In this document: piece after piece, positions 8,223-16,412 of the stretch | Numbering within the stretch: the stretch's first letter is position 1 | How the letters are laid out: each line of letters opens with the position of its first letter | Source: JAPPHA01 sp963662815 | GTDB lineage: Bacteria; Pseudomonadota; Alphaproteobacteria; Rhodobacterales; Rhodobacteraceae | Reading direction: 5' to 3' | NCBI GenBank assembly: GCA_963662815.2 | Contig: CAXXWA010000015.1 | Coordinates: forward strand, 1 to 64,000 | DNA: 64,000 nucleotides | Notes under the pieces: generated by a model | Seen by the model: only the letters and a program-made list of their open reading frames with translations | Told to the model about the DNA's origin: nothing | Databases searched by the model: none | Position numbers and translations under genes: made by a program

Positions 8223-9152
8223 ATGTCGTCCATGACGCCCGGCGATCTGAAGAGTCTGTTCGCGAATCTCAAGGTTTGGCATGCGCACGGATGGCGGGCT
8301 CCGAACAAACCCTTGCTTGCACTATGGGCAATCGGGCGGTGTCTTCGGAACGAGGCACGTCTCGCGCCATATGACGAGATCGCCCACGAACTGACGGCGT
8401 TGCTCCGCCGTTTTGGGCCCCCTCGAAAGCGCGTAAACCCGGACTTGCCGTTTTGGCATCTGCGGAGTGACGGCGTTTGGGAAGTGCCGGAAGCGAACCG
8501 GATTGCCGAAACAGTTAGCGGCCACGCGAAAGTCGCCTCATTGCGTCGGGAAGGGGCGCAGGGCGGTTTGCCAACCGATGTGTTCCTCGCGCTTCAGCAG
8601 GATTGGGAAACGACGCTCGACATTGCGTATTCGCTGCTCGACGCCCATTTCCCGGATACCATGCACGACGACATACTGCGCGCAGTCGGGATCAACGCTG
8701 GCGATGTGGAGCCCGCCGCTCGGGAATTCGAACATGTCCGGCGCAGGTCGCGCGACTCCGCTTTCTCCAAGGCGGTTCTGAGCGCTTACGGCGAACGGTG
8801 CGCCGTGTGCGCCTTCTCTGTTCGCCTGCATGGCGCGCCGGTTGCGCTGGATGCAGCGCACATCAAGTGGCACCGGGCCGGTGGCCGCAACCGAGACAAG
8901 GTAAGCAATGGGCTGTCGCTATGCGCCTTGCATCATCGATTGTTCGATGCTGGCGCGTTTACGCTTTCGCCAAAGTACACGGTCATTACCGCGGCTGCAG
9001 CGGTGGGCCCCGGGAGTCGCCAATCCCTTGAAAGGTTCTCCCACCGCTCGATCCTGCTGCCCGAGAAAACGGAAGACTACCCGGATTGCCAATCCCTGAA
9101 ATGGCATCACCGCGAAGTCTTCGGACCAATCTATGACGGCATGGGAATTTAG
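8223..9152 (+). CDS. HNH endonuclease resembling phosphorothioated-DNA-dependent restriction enzymes
   Basis: The 309-residue protein has an N-terminal domain opening with the segment APNKPLLALWAIGR (residues 26-39), as in the sulfur-binding domains of ScoMcrA/SprMcrA-type enzymes. It has a C-terminal HNH_2 nuclease with CAVC (193-196), DAAHIKWH (210-217) and LCALHHRLFD (233-242), all the residues for a beta-beta-alpha metal site. Enzymes of this build cut DNA carrying backbone phosphorothioates made by Dnd systems. In family members I recall a histidine where this protein has Asn28, so binding could be altered. A second ATG (8232) is possible. It stands alone with no dnd or methylase genes nearby. 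Confidence 0.75.
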   Translation: MSSMTPGDLKSLFANLKVWHAHGWRAPNKPLLALWAIGRCLRNEARLAPYDEIAHELTALLRRFGPPRKRVNPDLPFWHLRSDGVWEVPEANRIAETVSGHAKVASLRREGAQGGLPTDVFLALQQDWETTLDIAYSLLDAHFPDTMHDDILRAVGINAGDVEPAAREFEHVRRRSRDSAFSKAVLSAYGERCAVCAFSVRLHGAPVALDAAHIKWHRAGGRNRDKVSNGLSLCALHHRLFDAGAFTLSPKYTVITAAAAVGPGSRQSLERFSHRSILLPEKTEDYPDCQSLKWHHREVFGPIYDGMGI

Positions 9153-9706
9153 AACCTGAATCGCAAGTCAATTTGGTTTTTTGATCTTGCTTCATTGCCT
9201 TACTGCGCGCCAGCAAGTGCGGCAACAACTGTCGGCGGAGTCCAAAGGCGACGGCGCGGCGTCTGCCCCATTGCCGCCTTCGTTTCCTTCGGGGACGGCG
9301 GGCACGTGACGCCCCGCCCTCGAACTCGGTTGTGTCGCTCGGGAGCTCTTTCTGGAAGCCGTGCCTGTGCACCCGCCTTAAGTCGAGGTCGGGAAATCCG
9401 GTTCCGTGTGCGTTTGGACGGGATACCCGCCAAAATCCTGAACGCGATCGCCGAATTGCGAAATCCACGTCGAGGACGGATCCGCCAAGTCCTGACGAAC
9501 CGTCATTTTTTCGGCGCTCCGCCAACCCGCATTGTCTTGAAGACCGCCCCAAGGACATCGTGGTGCATTGGTCGCAGTTCCAACGGACGGCTGCTTGCGA
9601 ATCGGCAATTCCGTTACCAGAGTGGAGACTGGATTCGGGGGATTCCCTTCACGGCCACACAAAGAAGTCGAGGTCAGTCAAGATGATCCAAAGAGGATAC
9701 CGACTG
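9153..9706. other. No gene seen upstream of binding-protein pseudogene
   Basis: About 550 bases without a recognisable gene. Several overlapping frames are open but none shows a ribosome site or motif. The last bases presumably hold the promoter of the interrupted substrate-binding-protein gene. Confidence 0.5.
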
Positions 9707-9979
9707 ATGGAGTTGCGGGCGTGGATGAGCCGGACGTTGCTCGCTGCAGTGGTTGTGGTTCCGGTCGAATCCCTTGCTGAACCGGAGGCGTTCAGGGTCG
9801 GGCTTCTCATGGACGTAAGCGGAGGTTCTGCTGATGTCGTGAGGGACAGGCAGCGCGCATTCGATCTCGCGATCAAGCATGTCAATGCAGGTGGCGGCGT
9901 GCATGGCCGGCCCGTCGAGGTCGTGGTCGGCGACACGGAAGGCGACCCGGCAGGCGGTGGCGGTGGCGCGGCGCTTAGT
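9707..9979 (+). pseudogene. Branched-chain amino-acid-type ABC binding protein, 5' fragment
   Basis: The fragment starts with a signal peptide (SRTLLAAVVVVPVESLAEPE) and the Peripla_BP_6 opening FRVGLLMDVSGG, then DRQRAFDLAIKHVNAGGGVHGRPVEVVVGDTEGDP. An AAGAGGA ribosome site supports ATG 9707. Two lesions are visible: an indel near 9960 shifts the frame (the neighbouring frame reads on as AVAVARRLVETEG), and an insertion sequence enters after 9979. The rest of the gene lies at 12081-13032. No permease or ATPase genes are adjacent, so the binding protein was already an orphan or its partners are lost. Confidence 0.85.
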
Positions 9980-9990
9980 CTGAAGTTCTA
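9974..9990. repeat. Left end of IS1634-type element: target duplication and inverted repeat
   Basis: CTTAGT (9974-9979) is the left copy of a 6-base target duplication. CTGAAGTTCT starting at 9980 is the left terminal inverted repeat, matching the right end read in reverse. Confidence 0.85.
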
Positions 9991-12080
9991 GGCGATTCTG
10001 GCTTTGTTTTCGCGATTTTCCGCGTATATTCAAGGTGCTGGAGGGTTCGAGGAAGCGTCCAGTCCGGTTTCGTGTAGGCACTAGGATGCCTCAGGCCGTC
10101 TTGCGCTCCGTCAGGAGGCTTCCCGCCCGATAGTGCGCATTTTCCTGCATTTCGCGGATGTTTCCGCTTGACATCATATGTCGAGCCGGTCAGAAAGGGG
10201 CGAATCAGTAGGCACTAGTTTCCAGGACGCTCCCGTGACCAAGCCCGCAGGCATGCACGTCGCCGTCATCAAGTCCCGCCAGAACGGAAAGACATACACT
10301 TCCGTCCTCCTCCGACAGAGCTACCGCGACCACGACAACCGGGTGCAGAAGCGGACCCTCGCCAATCTCTCGCACCTGCCGCCGCACACGATCCCGCTGC
10401 TGCGCGGCGCGCTGGCGGGAAAGCGGTACGCGGAGGCCGGCGACGTGCTTGGGGACCCGGTCCGATCCCGCCACCATGGGGCGGTGCAGGCGGTGCAGAC
10501 GGCCATGAACGCCATCGGCCTTCCCCGCCTCGTCGCCCGCGAGCGGTGCCCGGAACGCGACCTTGTCCTCGCCATGGTCGCCGGCCGCATCCTCAGGCCG
10601 AACTCCAAGCTCGCCACCACCCGATGGTGGCGGAACACCACCCTGCCGCAGGAGTTCGCCATCGCCGACGACGTCGCCGCCGATGACCTCTACGCGGCGA
10701 TGGACTGGCTCGACGAGCGGCAGGAGGGCATCCAGGGACGCCTGGCGCGGCGCTGGATCGCGGAAGGCGATCTCGTTCTCTGGGACCTGTCCTCGACCTG
10801 GTACGAGGGAAGCCACTGTCCGCTCGCGCGCTTCGGCTACAGCCGCGACCGCAAGCGGGGTCTCCCGCAGATCAACTTCGGCCTCCTCTGCGACCGCGAC
10901 GGGCGCCCGGTCTCGGTCTCGGTCCATCCGGGAAACATCACCGACAAGGAGACCCTCCTGCCCGAGCTCGACCGCCTGCAGCGCCGCTACGGGCTCTCCC
11001 GGGTGGTGATGGTCGGGGACCGCGGCATGATCATCAAGGCCACCATCGCGGCCCTGCGTGAACGCGGCGGCGCCGACTGGATCACCGCCCTCAAGAGCCA
11101 GACCATCCGCAAGCTCGCCCGCCAGGGCCATCTCGACCGTTTCCAGGACCCCGAACACGAGCAGACGCTGTTCGAGATCCGCGACCATCCGGACTTCCCC
11201 GGCGAGCGCCTCGTCGCCTGCCGCAATCCCCGCCTCGCCGGGCACCGCGCCCGCGTCCGGCAGGAGCTGCTCGAGGCCACCGAAAAGGCGCTTGCGAAGA
11301 TCGCCGCACGCGTCGAGGGCGGAACCCTCGAGGGCGAGGCCGACATCGGTCTCGCCGTCGGCGAGGTCATCAACACGAAGAAGATGAAGAAGCACTTCGA
11401 CGTCGACATCGCCGCGACCAGCTTCAGCTTCCGACGCAAGCAGGAGTCCATCGACGCCGAGGCCGCCCTCGACGGAATCTACATCATCCGCACCTCGCTC
11501 GGCGACGACGACATGGACGCCGAGGAATGCGTCAGGGGATACAAGGCCCTGACCCGCGTGGAGCGCGCATTCCGATGCCTCAAGCTCAGCGACCTCCAGG
11601 TCCGGCCGATATTCCACCGCCTTGCGCACCGGGTCCGCGCCCACTTCTTCATCTGCATGCTCGCCTACCTCGTCGAATGGCACATGCGGAAGGCATGGGC
11701 CCCCCTGTGCTATACCGACACCGAACCCGACGAGACCGGGGATCCGGTCCTGCCCGCCCGGCGCTCGGAGCCGGCACTGACCAAGGTTCATACCCACACC
11801 CTGCCGGACGGCAGCGGCGCCCACAGCTTCCGGACGCTTCTCGACAGCCTGTCGACCATCGTGCGCTCGACGCACCGGATTCCGGGCGCAGGCGACGGGC
11901 CGGAGGCCGAGGTCGAGGTGACGACCCGGCCTGACGACTGCCAGAAGAAGGCGCTCGATCTGCTGAAGGACATCGCGAAGATGCAGCGAAGCACAGGAAT
12001 GTAGGCAGAGCGGGACAGGCCGCTTCGGCGTACTCCGTTGACAAAACACAATATTTTCGTCAACCACCAAAGAACTTCAG
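9980..12080 (+). mobile_element. Complete IS1634-type (IS4 superfamily) insertion sequence
   Basis: The element is 2101 bases long. Its ends are a perfect 10-base inverted repeat (CTGAAGTTCT, weakly extendable), and it is bordered by direct repeats CTTAGT at 9974-9979 and 12081-12086, the 5-6 base duplication typical of IS1634. It carries one uninterrupted transposase gene on the same strand as the gene it disrupts. Removing it together with one CTTAGT copy rejoins a continuous periplasmic-binding-protein sequence, apart from a separate frameshift. Intact ends, intact transposase and perfect target copies suggest a fairly recent insertion. Confidence 0.92.
10253..12004 (+). CDS. IS1634-family DDE transposase
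   Basis: The transposase is 583 residues from ATG 10253. An upstream ATG at 10178 would add 25 residues without family likeness. The three catalytic acidic residues are visible in order: WDLSSTWYEG with its aspartate in the first strand, VVMVGDRGM with the second aspartate, and YKALTRVERAFRCLK with the glutamate. Long alpha-helical text between the second and third matches the insertion domain of IS1634 enzymes. The frame is unbroken, so the protein could be functional. It lies within a binding-protein gene and runs in the same direction. Confidence 0.9.
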   Translation: MHVAVIKSRQNGKTYTSVLLRQSYRDHDNRVQKRTLANLSHLPPHTIPLLRGALAGKRYAEAGDVLGDPVRSRHHGAVQAVQTAMNAIGLPRLVARERCPERDLVLAMVAGRILRPNSKLATTRWWRNTTLPQEFAIADDVAADDLYAAMDWLDERQEGIQGRLARRWIAEGDLVLWDLSSTWYEGSHCPLARFGYSRDRKRGLPQINFGLLCDRDGRPVSVSVHPGNITDKETLLPELDRLQRRYGLSRVVMVGDRGMIIKATIAALRERGGADWITALKSQTIRKLARQGHLDRFQDPEHEQTLFEIRDHPDFPGERLVACRNPRLAGHRARVRQELLEATEKALAKIAARVEGGTLEGEADIGLAVGEVINTKKMKKHFDVDIAATSFSFRRKQESIDAEAALDGIYIIRTSLGDDDMDAEECVRGYKALTRVERAFRCLKLSDLQVRPIFHRLAHRVRAHFFICMLAYLVEWHMRKAWAPLCYTDTEPDETGDPVLPARRSEPALTKVHTHTLPDGSGAHSFRTLLDSLSTIVRSTHRIPGAGDGPEAEVEVTTRPDDCQKKALDLLKDIAKMQRSTGM

Positions 12081-12086
12081 CTTAGT
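12070..12086. repeat. Right end of IS1634-type element: inverted repeat and target duplication
   Basis: AGAACTTCAG (12071-12080) is the right terminal repeat, the reverse complement of the left end. CTTAGT (12081-12086) is the second target copy, after which the binding-protein coding sequence resumes. Confidence 0.85.
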
Positions 12087-13032
12087 CGAAACCGAGGGCG
12101 TCCATGCGATCGTGGGTCCGAATCGGAGTGCGGATGCCCTCCCGGTCGCCGAAGTCGTGATCGGGCCGGCCGGCATTCCGACCGTAAGCTTTTCGGCGTC
12201 GTCCCCGATGCTGACGGACGTCGCGGACAACGACTTCATGTTCAGGACGGCCGTCTCGGATGCTCTGCAGGGCCCCGTCCTGAGTCGCGTCGCACGCGAG
12301 CGGGGGTTCGAAAACGTCGGCGTAGTCCATGTCGACGACGCCTGGGGATTCGGGCTTGCCGAGGCTATCGACGATGCTTGGGGCGGCGCCATCGAGATCG
12401 TCGCGGCGGCGCGCGGAAAAGCCAGCTATCTTGAGGTCCTGCGCGATTCGGCGAAGGGCGGTGCTCAGGTTCTGATCGTGATCGCCTTCGAAAACATGGC
12501 CGTTACAATGGTCAGCGAAGCGATCGAGAACGGAATTTATTCACAGTTCATCTTCGGCGGCGGGGCCAAGCGTCCCGGCATCGTGAGGGCAATCGGCGGA
12601 GACCGCCTCGGCGGCATGGTCGGCACCGGACCGGCGTCGGCGCCGGAAAGCGCGGTGTCCGTCAAATGGGAAGCAGCCTATGTTGCCGAATACGGAGTGC
12701 GGCCGGTACGCGCCTATGTCAAGGAAACCTATGATGCGACGATCGCGCTGGCTTTGGCAGCGCAGGCTGCCGGACGCCTGGACGGCCCAAGGATACGTGA
12801 CCGGATGCGGGCTGTCACCGGACCGCCAGGCACGGTCGTCGTTGCCGGCCCGGAAGGTGTCGCCTGGGCCCTCCGCATCCTGGCCGAAGGCGGGGAGATC
12901 GATTACGACGGCGCTTCCAGTGGCCTTGACTGGGACGAAAACGGGGACCTGCGTCGTGGCCACGTCGGGGTCTGGAAATTCACGGCCGACGAACGGATCG
13001 AGGAAGTCGAGGCGGTTCCCTTCGAGCGATAG
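12081..13032 (+). pseudogene. Branched-chain amino-acid-type ABC binding protein, 3' fragment
   Basis: The frame resumes right after the insertion with LVETEGVHAIVGPNRSAD, a hallmark of Peripla_BP_6 proteins of LivK type. It runs about 315 residues through FRTAVSDALQGPVL, NVGVVHVDDAWGFGLAEA and RAYVKETYDATIALALAAQAAG to the stop at 13032. A GTG at 12112 could allow translation of a leaderless fragment, but without the signal peptide and the first strand of lobe 1 it cannot work as a periplasmic receptor. The 3' part itself has no further damage, in keeping with recent disruption. Confidence 0.85.
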
Positions 13033-13430
13033 GGCATGCGTCAGCGAGGCAGACCGGAACTCCATTGCTGGCGGGCAGCAGATTCATCCGCACATTCGCA
13101 GCCCTCGGCGGTTCGCGGGCGTTGAATAGGGCGGTGGCGCAAGCCGGGCAGAGCTGATCGAAGGATGCTTCGGAAATCTTCCTGACCCGGGCGTTCATGA
13201 TGCGTCAATTCGGGCATTCAGGGCTTTACGGACAGAAGGTACCGACCGGTTGACGCGTGTCTCGACAGAGTTGGGTGCGCCGGAACAGAAGACACGGCGC
13301 GAACTCGCGGAGAGCGCAGCTCATCCGGTAAGGCATCGGCTTACCGAAGTCGGGTGGTCAGGCAGGGCCAGTTCCGTACTCCGTTCGCCTCGTCCGCTCG
13401 GTCAAGCGACCTTTGAAGGAGGAACGTAAC
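13033..13430. other. Intergenic, no gene seen
   Basis: About 400 bases between the binding-protein remnant and the cupin gene. No supportable reading frame. The final 20 bases hold the strong GGAGG ribosome site of the cupin gene. Confidence 0.5.
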
Positions 13431-13910
13431 ATGCGCGATCGAAGTCTTCCCCGGGCTGTCGCTTCCGAAGAGGTACCACCTTGTGCCAAGCAGTCCAGTT
13501 ACCCGGAACCGTTTGCCACACGAATGACCAAGCGGACGCGGCAGCGCCTCGGCGACTTCTTCGGCCTCGTGAACTTCGGCGTGAACTTGACGACAATCGC
13601 GCCCGGCGGGGAGACGGCGCTCATGCACGCCCATGGTCGGCAGGACGAGCTGATCTTCGTCATGCAGGGCAACCCGACCGTCGTGACGGAATCCGGCGAA
13701 ACCGAGCTCGCGCCGGGAATGTGTGCGGGATTTCGCGCGGGAGGCGAAGCGCATCATGTGGTCAACCGATCCGACCAGGAAGCTGTTATCCTGGAAGTTG
13801 GCGACCGAACGACAGGCGACGAGGCCCGCTATCCGCGGGATGATCTTCGCGCCGTCATGGGCGAAGACGGAAAGTGGCAGTTCTCGCAGAGGGATGGAAC
13901 ACCGTACTAG
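13431..13910 (+). CDS. Small cupin-domain protein
   Basis: The 159-residue product is a single-domain cupin. Motif 1 appears as HAHGRQDELIFVMQGNPTVV with the metal-binding histidines and glutamate, and the second half has GMCAGFRAGGEAHHVVNRS with a further histidine for the metal. There is no signal peptide. The start is set by GAAGGAGGAACG placed 6-7 bases before the ATG. Cupins of this size sense or isomerise small acids or sugars, and the substrate cannot be told from sequence. It sits between the IS-split binding-protein gene and an IS5-type remnant and so may be a survivor of a larger catabolic cluster. Confidence 0.75.
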   Translation: MRDRSLPRAVASEEVPPCAKQSSYPEPFATRMTKRTRQRLGDFFGLVNFGVNLTTIAPGGETALMHAHGRQDELIFVMQGNPTVVTESGETELAPGMCAGFRAGGEAHHVVNRSDQEAVILEVGDRTTGDEARYPRDDLRAVMGEDGKWQFSQRDGTPY

Positions 13911-13962
13911 GCCAGGAGTTTCGCCAGTTTGCGTGCGCGAGGTTCGGTCTCGGGATTGTCGC

Positions 13963-14235
13963 TGGCCGCTGAACTCTCGCGTCGATTCCATGGTTGTTAG
14001 CGACGAGTTCGTTTCCGTCGATGCCGATGTGGACCTTCGTGGTCCTGCCGCCGCGGCTCAACCCGACCTCGGGAGGCTCGCCGTCCCGTGGGGCGCCCGC
14101 GCCGTGCTTGTGAACGCGGATCGACGAGGAGTCCACCATGCGCAGTCGAACATCGGATCCGAACCCGGAATCAAGCCGGGTGGTCATCAGTCGACTGTCC
14201 AGTCCCGGTTCGATGCCGGCTGTTTTGGCCAGATG
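13963..14235 (-). pseudogene. IS5-type transposase remnant
   Basis: The minus strand reads AKTAGIEPGLDS, then VRLRMVDSSSIRVHKHGAGAPRDG and VGLSRGGRTTKVHIGIDGNE. This is the first catalytic aspartate block and the following SRGG-T-K-H region of IS5/IS1031-type transposases. Flanking sequence is not transposase-like in any one frame, and the second aspartate and glutamate blocks are missing. It abuts the breakpoint where a tcuA fragment begins, so this element may have caused or marked that rearrangement. Confidence 0.7.
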
Positions 14236-14284
14236 CGCTGGGCGGTGCGAAATGTCCTCACGGCAGGGTTGCAGGCCAGTGCGC

Positions 14285-14324
14285 ATCGTGCGCGTCCGGA
14301 CCAGATCGTGCGCGTCCGGACCAG
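14285..14324. repeat. 20-base perfect tandem duplication
   Basis: The unit ATCGTGCGCGTCCGGACCAG occurs twice head to tail (14285-14304 and 14305-14324). It lies in non-coding remnant sequence and looks like a slippage event. Confidence 0.9.
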
Positions 14325-14545
14325 ATGGATTGCACGACGCGCCGGAACAGCTATGCGCGAATTCGCGCAAATCGGGCCGGCTATCCGATGCCTGACCGAA
14401 CGCAGCCTGAATTCCGATTTCGGCGACCCGAGGATGCATCCCAGTTCCGCAAACACCCGGATCGTCCGCACCGGCTTCTCCAGTCTCGATCCGCCTCTTG
14501 AACCCGCATAACGCAGACACCGGCTTTGGACTTGCCGAACTTCGT

Positions 14546-14587
14546 TGCGTTGTCGCCTCCGACCGCCACGACGTCATTGCCCGTCAT
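14546..14587 (-). pseudogene. First codons of a second tcuA copy
   Basis: From the ATG at 14587 the minus strand reads MTGNDVVAVGGDNA, against MTGHDVAVVGGGNA for tcuA at 3294. The match stops after about 14 codons, where IS5-type remnant sequence begins. It sits directly divergent from the LysR gene and shares the promoter region of the intact tcuA. Confidence 0.75.
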
Positions 14588-14668
14588 CGCGGGATTCATG
14601 TGGGCGCGCTTCCATCGAGTTGCGAGCTTGATTTTGACAAATCTCGATTCTCGAGTGATTATTGCGTT
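14588..14668. promoter_or_regulatory. Divergent lysR/tcuA-type promoter region
   Basis: This block aligns with 3295-3375 upstream of tcuA, including TTGATTTTGACAAAT followed by CGATTCTCGAGTGATTATTG. Its conservation at two loci suggests a functional control region. Confidence 0.55.
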
Positions 14669-14675
14669 ATGCGCA
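14663..14675. promoter_or_regulatory. Putative LysR operator overlapping lysR start (T-N11-A)
   Basis: TGCGTTATGCGCA is an inverted repeat with the same TGCG/CGCA arms as 3370-3382. It covers the lysR start codon, fitting autoregulation by blocking. Inferred from conservation only. Confidence 0.5.
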
Positions 14676-15577
14676 TAAATTTTGATTTCAGCGACCTAGA
14701 GGCGTTTCTCGCGGTCAGGGATGCCGGGTCGTTCCGCCTAGCTTCAGATCGGCTCAACCTTTCGCAATCCGCCGTCACGCGCCGCATTCAGAAACTCGAG
14801 ACGGCGCTCGGGTCGGCGCTGTTCGAACGCACGACCCGGGCGGTCAAACCGACGCTTGCAGCCAAGCGGCTTCAGGCAAGGGCCGAGGCCATTCTGGAAG
14901 AGGTTCGTGAAACCATCCAGTCCATGCAGGACGAAAGCGTGGCGTTCGCCCATCAGCGCAATGCGATCGTGACCGTGGCGACTATCCCCACAGTGATCGG
15001 CAGCTTGTTGCTTCCGGCGCTTCATGCCTTTCGCAACCAGGGTTTTAATTCGCGCATCCGACTAATGGACCTCACTGCAAATGAAGTCGCGGAATCGGTA
15101 GCGCAGGGAGAGGCCGATTTCGGCATCTGTTCTATTCCGACACTCGAACCTGGCACGGACTTCGAAGCGCTCTTCGAGGATGCGATCACGCTGGCGGCCC
15201 ATCCTGATCACCCGTTGGCCCAAATGGAGAGGGCGCACTGGAAAGAAATCGCTGATGAAACCCTGATCCTTCCGGCGCGCGGCACCGGTAACCGCCTGCT
15301 AATTGACGAGGCGCTGGCCAAAGTACGTCGACAGCTGATCTGGACATTTGAGGTTGTCCGAACGACCACCGCTCTGGAACTGGCGGCCGAAAGAGTTGGG
15401 GTCGCCCTTCTTCCGCTGTCTGCGGCCAAGTCGCATGCCGGCAAGAGCCTGGCGTTTCGACCAATGACAGCGCCCGGGATCACGCGCCAGATTGGGCTGC
15501 TCGCCCGCATCGGAGAGAAGAACACTGAAGCTGTCGCCGCTTTCAAGGACGCGCTTCGGGAGGTGGCTTCCCGGTAA
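14669..15577 (+). CDS. LysR-family regulator, probably of tricarballylate genes (TcuR-like)
   Basis: The 302-residue regulator has the N-terminal winged helix (DLEAFLAVRDAGSFRLASDRLNLSQSAVTRRIQKLETALGSALFERTTR, quoted in parts: AVRDAGSF, SQSAVTRRI, LFERTTR) and a LysR substrate-binding domain with two lobes. The start at 14669 gives MRINFDFSDLEAF. An open upstream extension is promoter sequence, not protein. The divergent neighbour is a 14-codon tcuA fragment, and the shared promoter block occurs again upstream of the intact tcuA 11 kb away. In Salmonella, tcuR is a LysR gene beside tcuABC, so regulation of tcuAB is the best guess. This is inference. Confidence 0.82.
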   Translation: MRINFDFSDLEAFLAVRDAGSFRLASDRLNLSQSAVTRRIQKLETALGSALFERTTRAVKPTLAAKRLQARAEAILEEVRETIQSMQDESVAFAHQRNAIVTVATIPTVIGSLLLPALHAFRNQGFNSRIRLMDLTANEVAESVAQGEADFGICSIPTLEPGTDFEALFEDAITLAAHPDHPLAQMERAHWKEIADETLILPARGTGNRLLIDEALAKVRRQLIWTFEVVRTTTALELAAERVGVALLPLSAAKSHAGKSLAFRPMTAPGITRQIGLLARIGEKNTEAVAAFKDALREVASR

Positions 15578-16412
15578 GGTGCGTATTCCTGCGATGTTTG
15601 TAATGGATTGAACGACTTCGCGATCCAGTCTGCTCCGCACTCAGATCCGGAAACGAGTTGCTCCGAAAGCGAATCCTACCGGTCGTCCGTTCGGTGCCGA
15701 TTGACGGGTTATTGCTGGCGATCAGGCAGGGCGTCGAAAGGCAAGCAGCCAAAGCCTTCCTCGGTCGTTCAATAAAGGGTGATCACGCTCGACAATCGGC
15801 GCGACGCCGACTGAACGCCTGATGGCATCTGGATACTGGCACTTTTTGCGCTCAGGTTTCCGCAATCCGGCCACTGGCCAGCCACAGACTTGGCTATTTG
15901 GGCCCGGACAACATCGCTGAATGGCACGATCGGCGGATCAATGGCGATGATGTTGCGGGCGTGAGGACGCCATTTTCCCGAGAACGGCGAGAATGCAGGC
16001 ATGGACCTCTCGGACCGCTGCGCCACGCTCGGAGAGTCGGGATCGAAGATCCCGGTGGCGGCGTCGGCCTTCGCTGGCGATGCCGAGGGCTCGCGAGCCG
16101 AACAGGACCACGACCAGCAGATCGTCCCGTTCCCGGATCATGTGAGCAGCCCGCTGGTTGAGGATGTTCTCCATACAGGCGATCGGCGCGGTTCCCGCTG
16201 TCTGCGATCCGGCCGCGCAGTGCTGAGCCAAGCAGGAAATCGGGGATTTCAGGGCTATAGGACAACGCAGTCAGTAGCCGCGTCCCGCATAAAGATCAAT
16301 CGACCGAAGCTGGCAACTTGCCGGCCGCGCAGGTTGGGAGCGTCGAATACCAGCTTGCAAATCCCGGTCCCTCAATCCAGAATCCCGGACTACAGCAGCC
16401 GGGGGGCAACTC
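15578..16412. other. Low-coding corridor between lysR and qmcA
   Basis: About 830 bases with no intact gene. A possible short nucleotidyltransferase remnant lies on the minus strand at 16066-16174. The remainder shows no motif. The qmcA ribosome site (GGGGGGC) is at the right end. Confidence 0.5.
16066..16174 (-). pseudogene. Possible MNT-type nucleotidyltransferase remnant
   Basis: A minus-strand stretch reads LLVVVLFGSRALGIASEG, like the GS motif of pol-beta-type minimal nucleotidyltransferases. The following aspartate pair (D-x-D) is absent, and the frame does not continue as this family. Short and uncertain. Confidence 0.25.

Noticed and set aside
10205..12070. 621-codon minus-strand open frame opposite the transposase
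   Set aside because: It mirrors the transposase gene and has no domain; codon pattern belongs to the plus strand.
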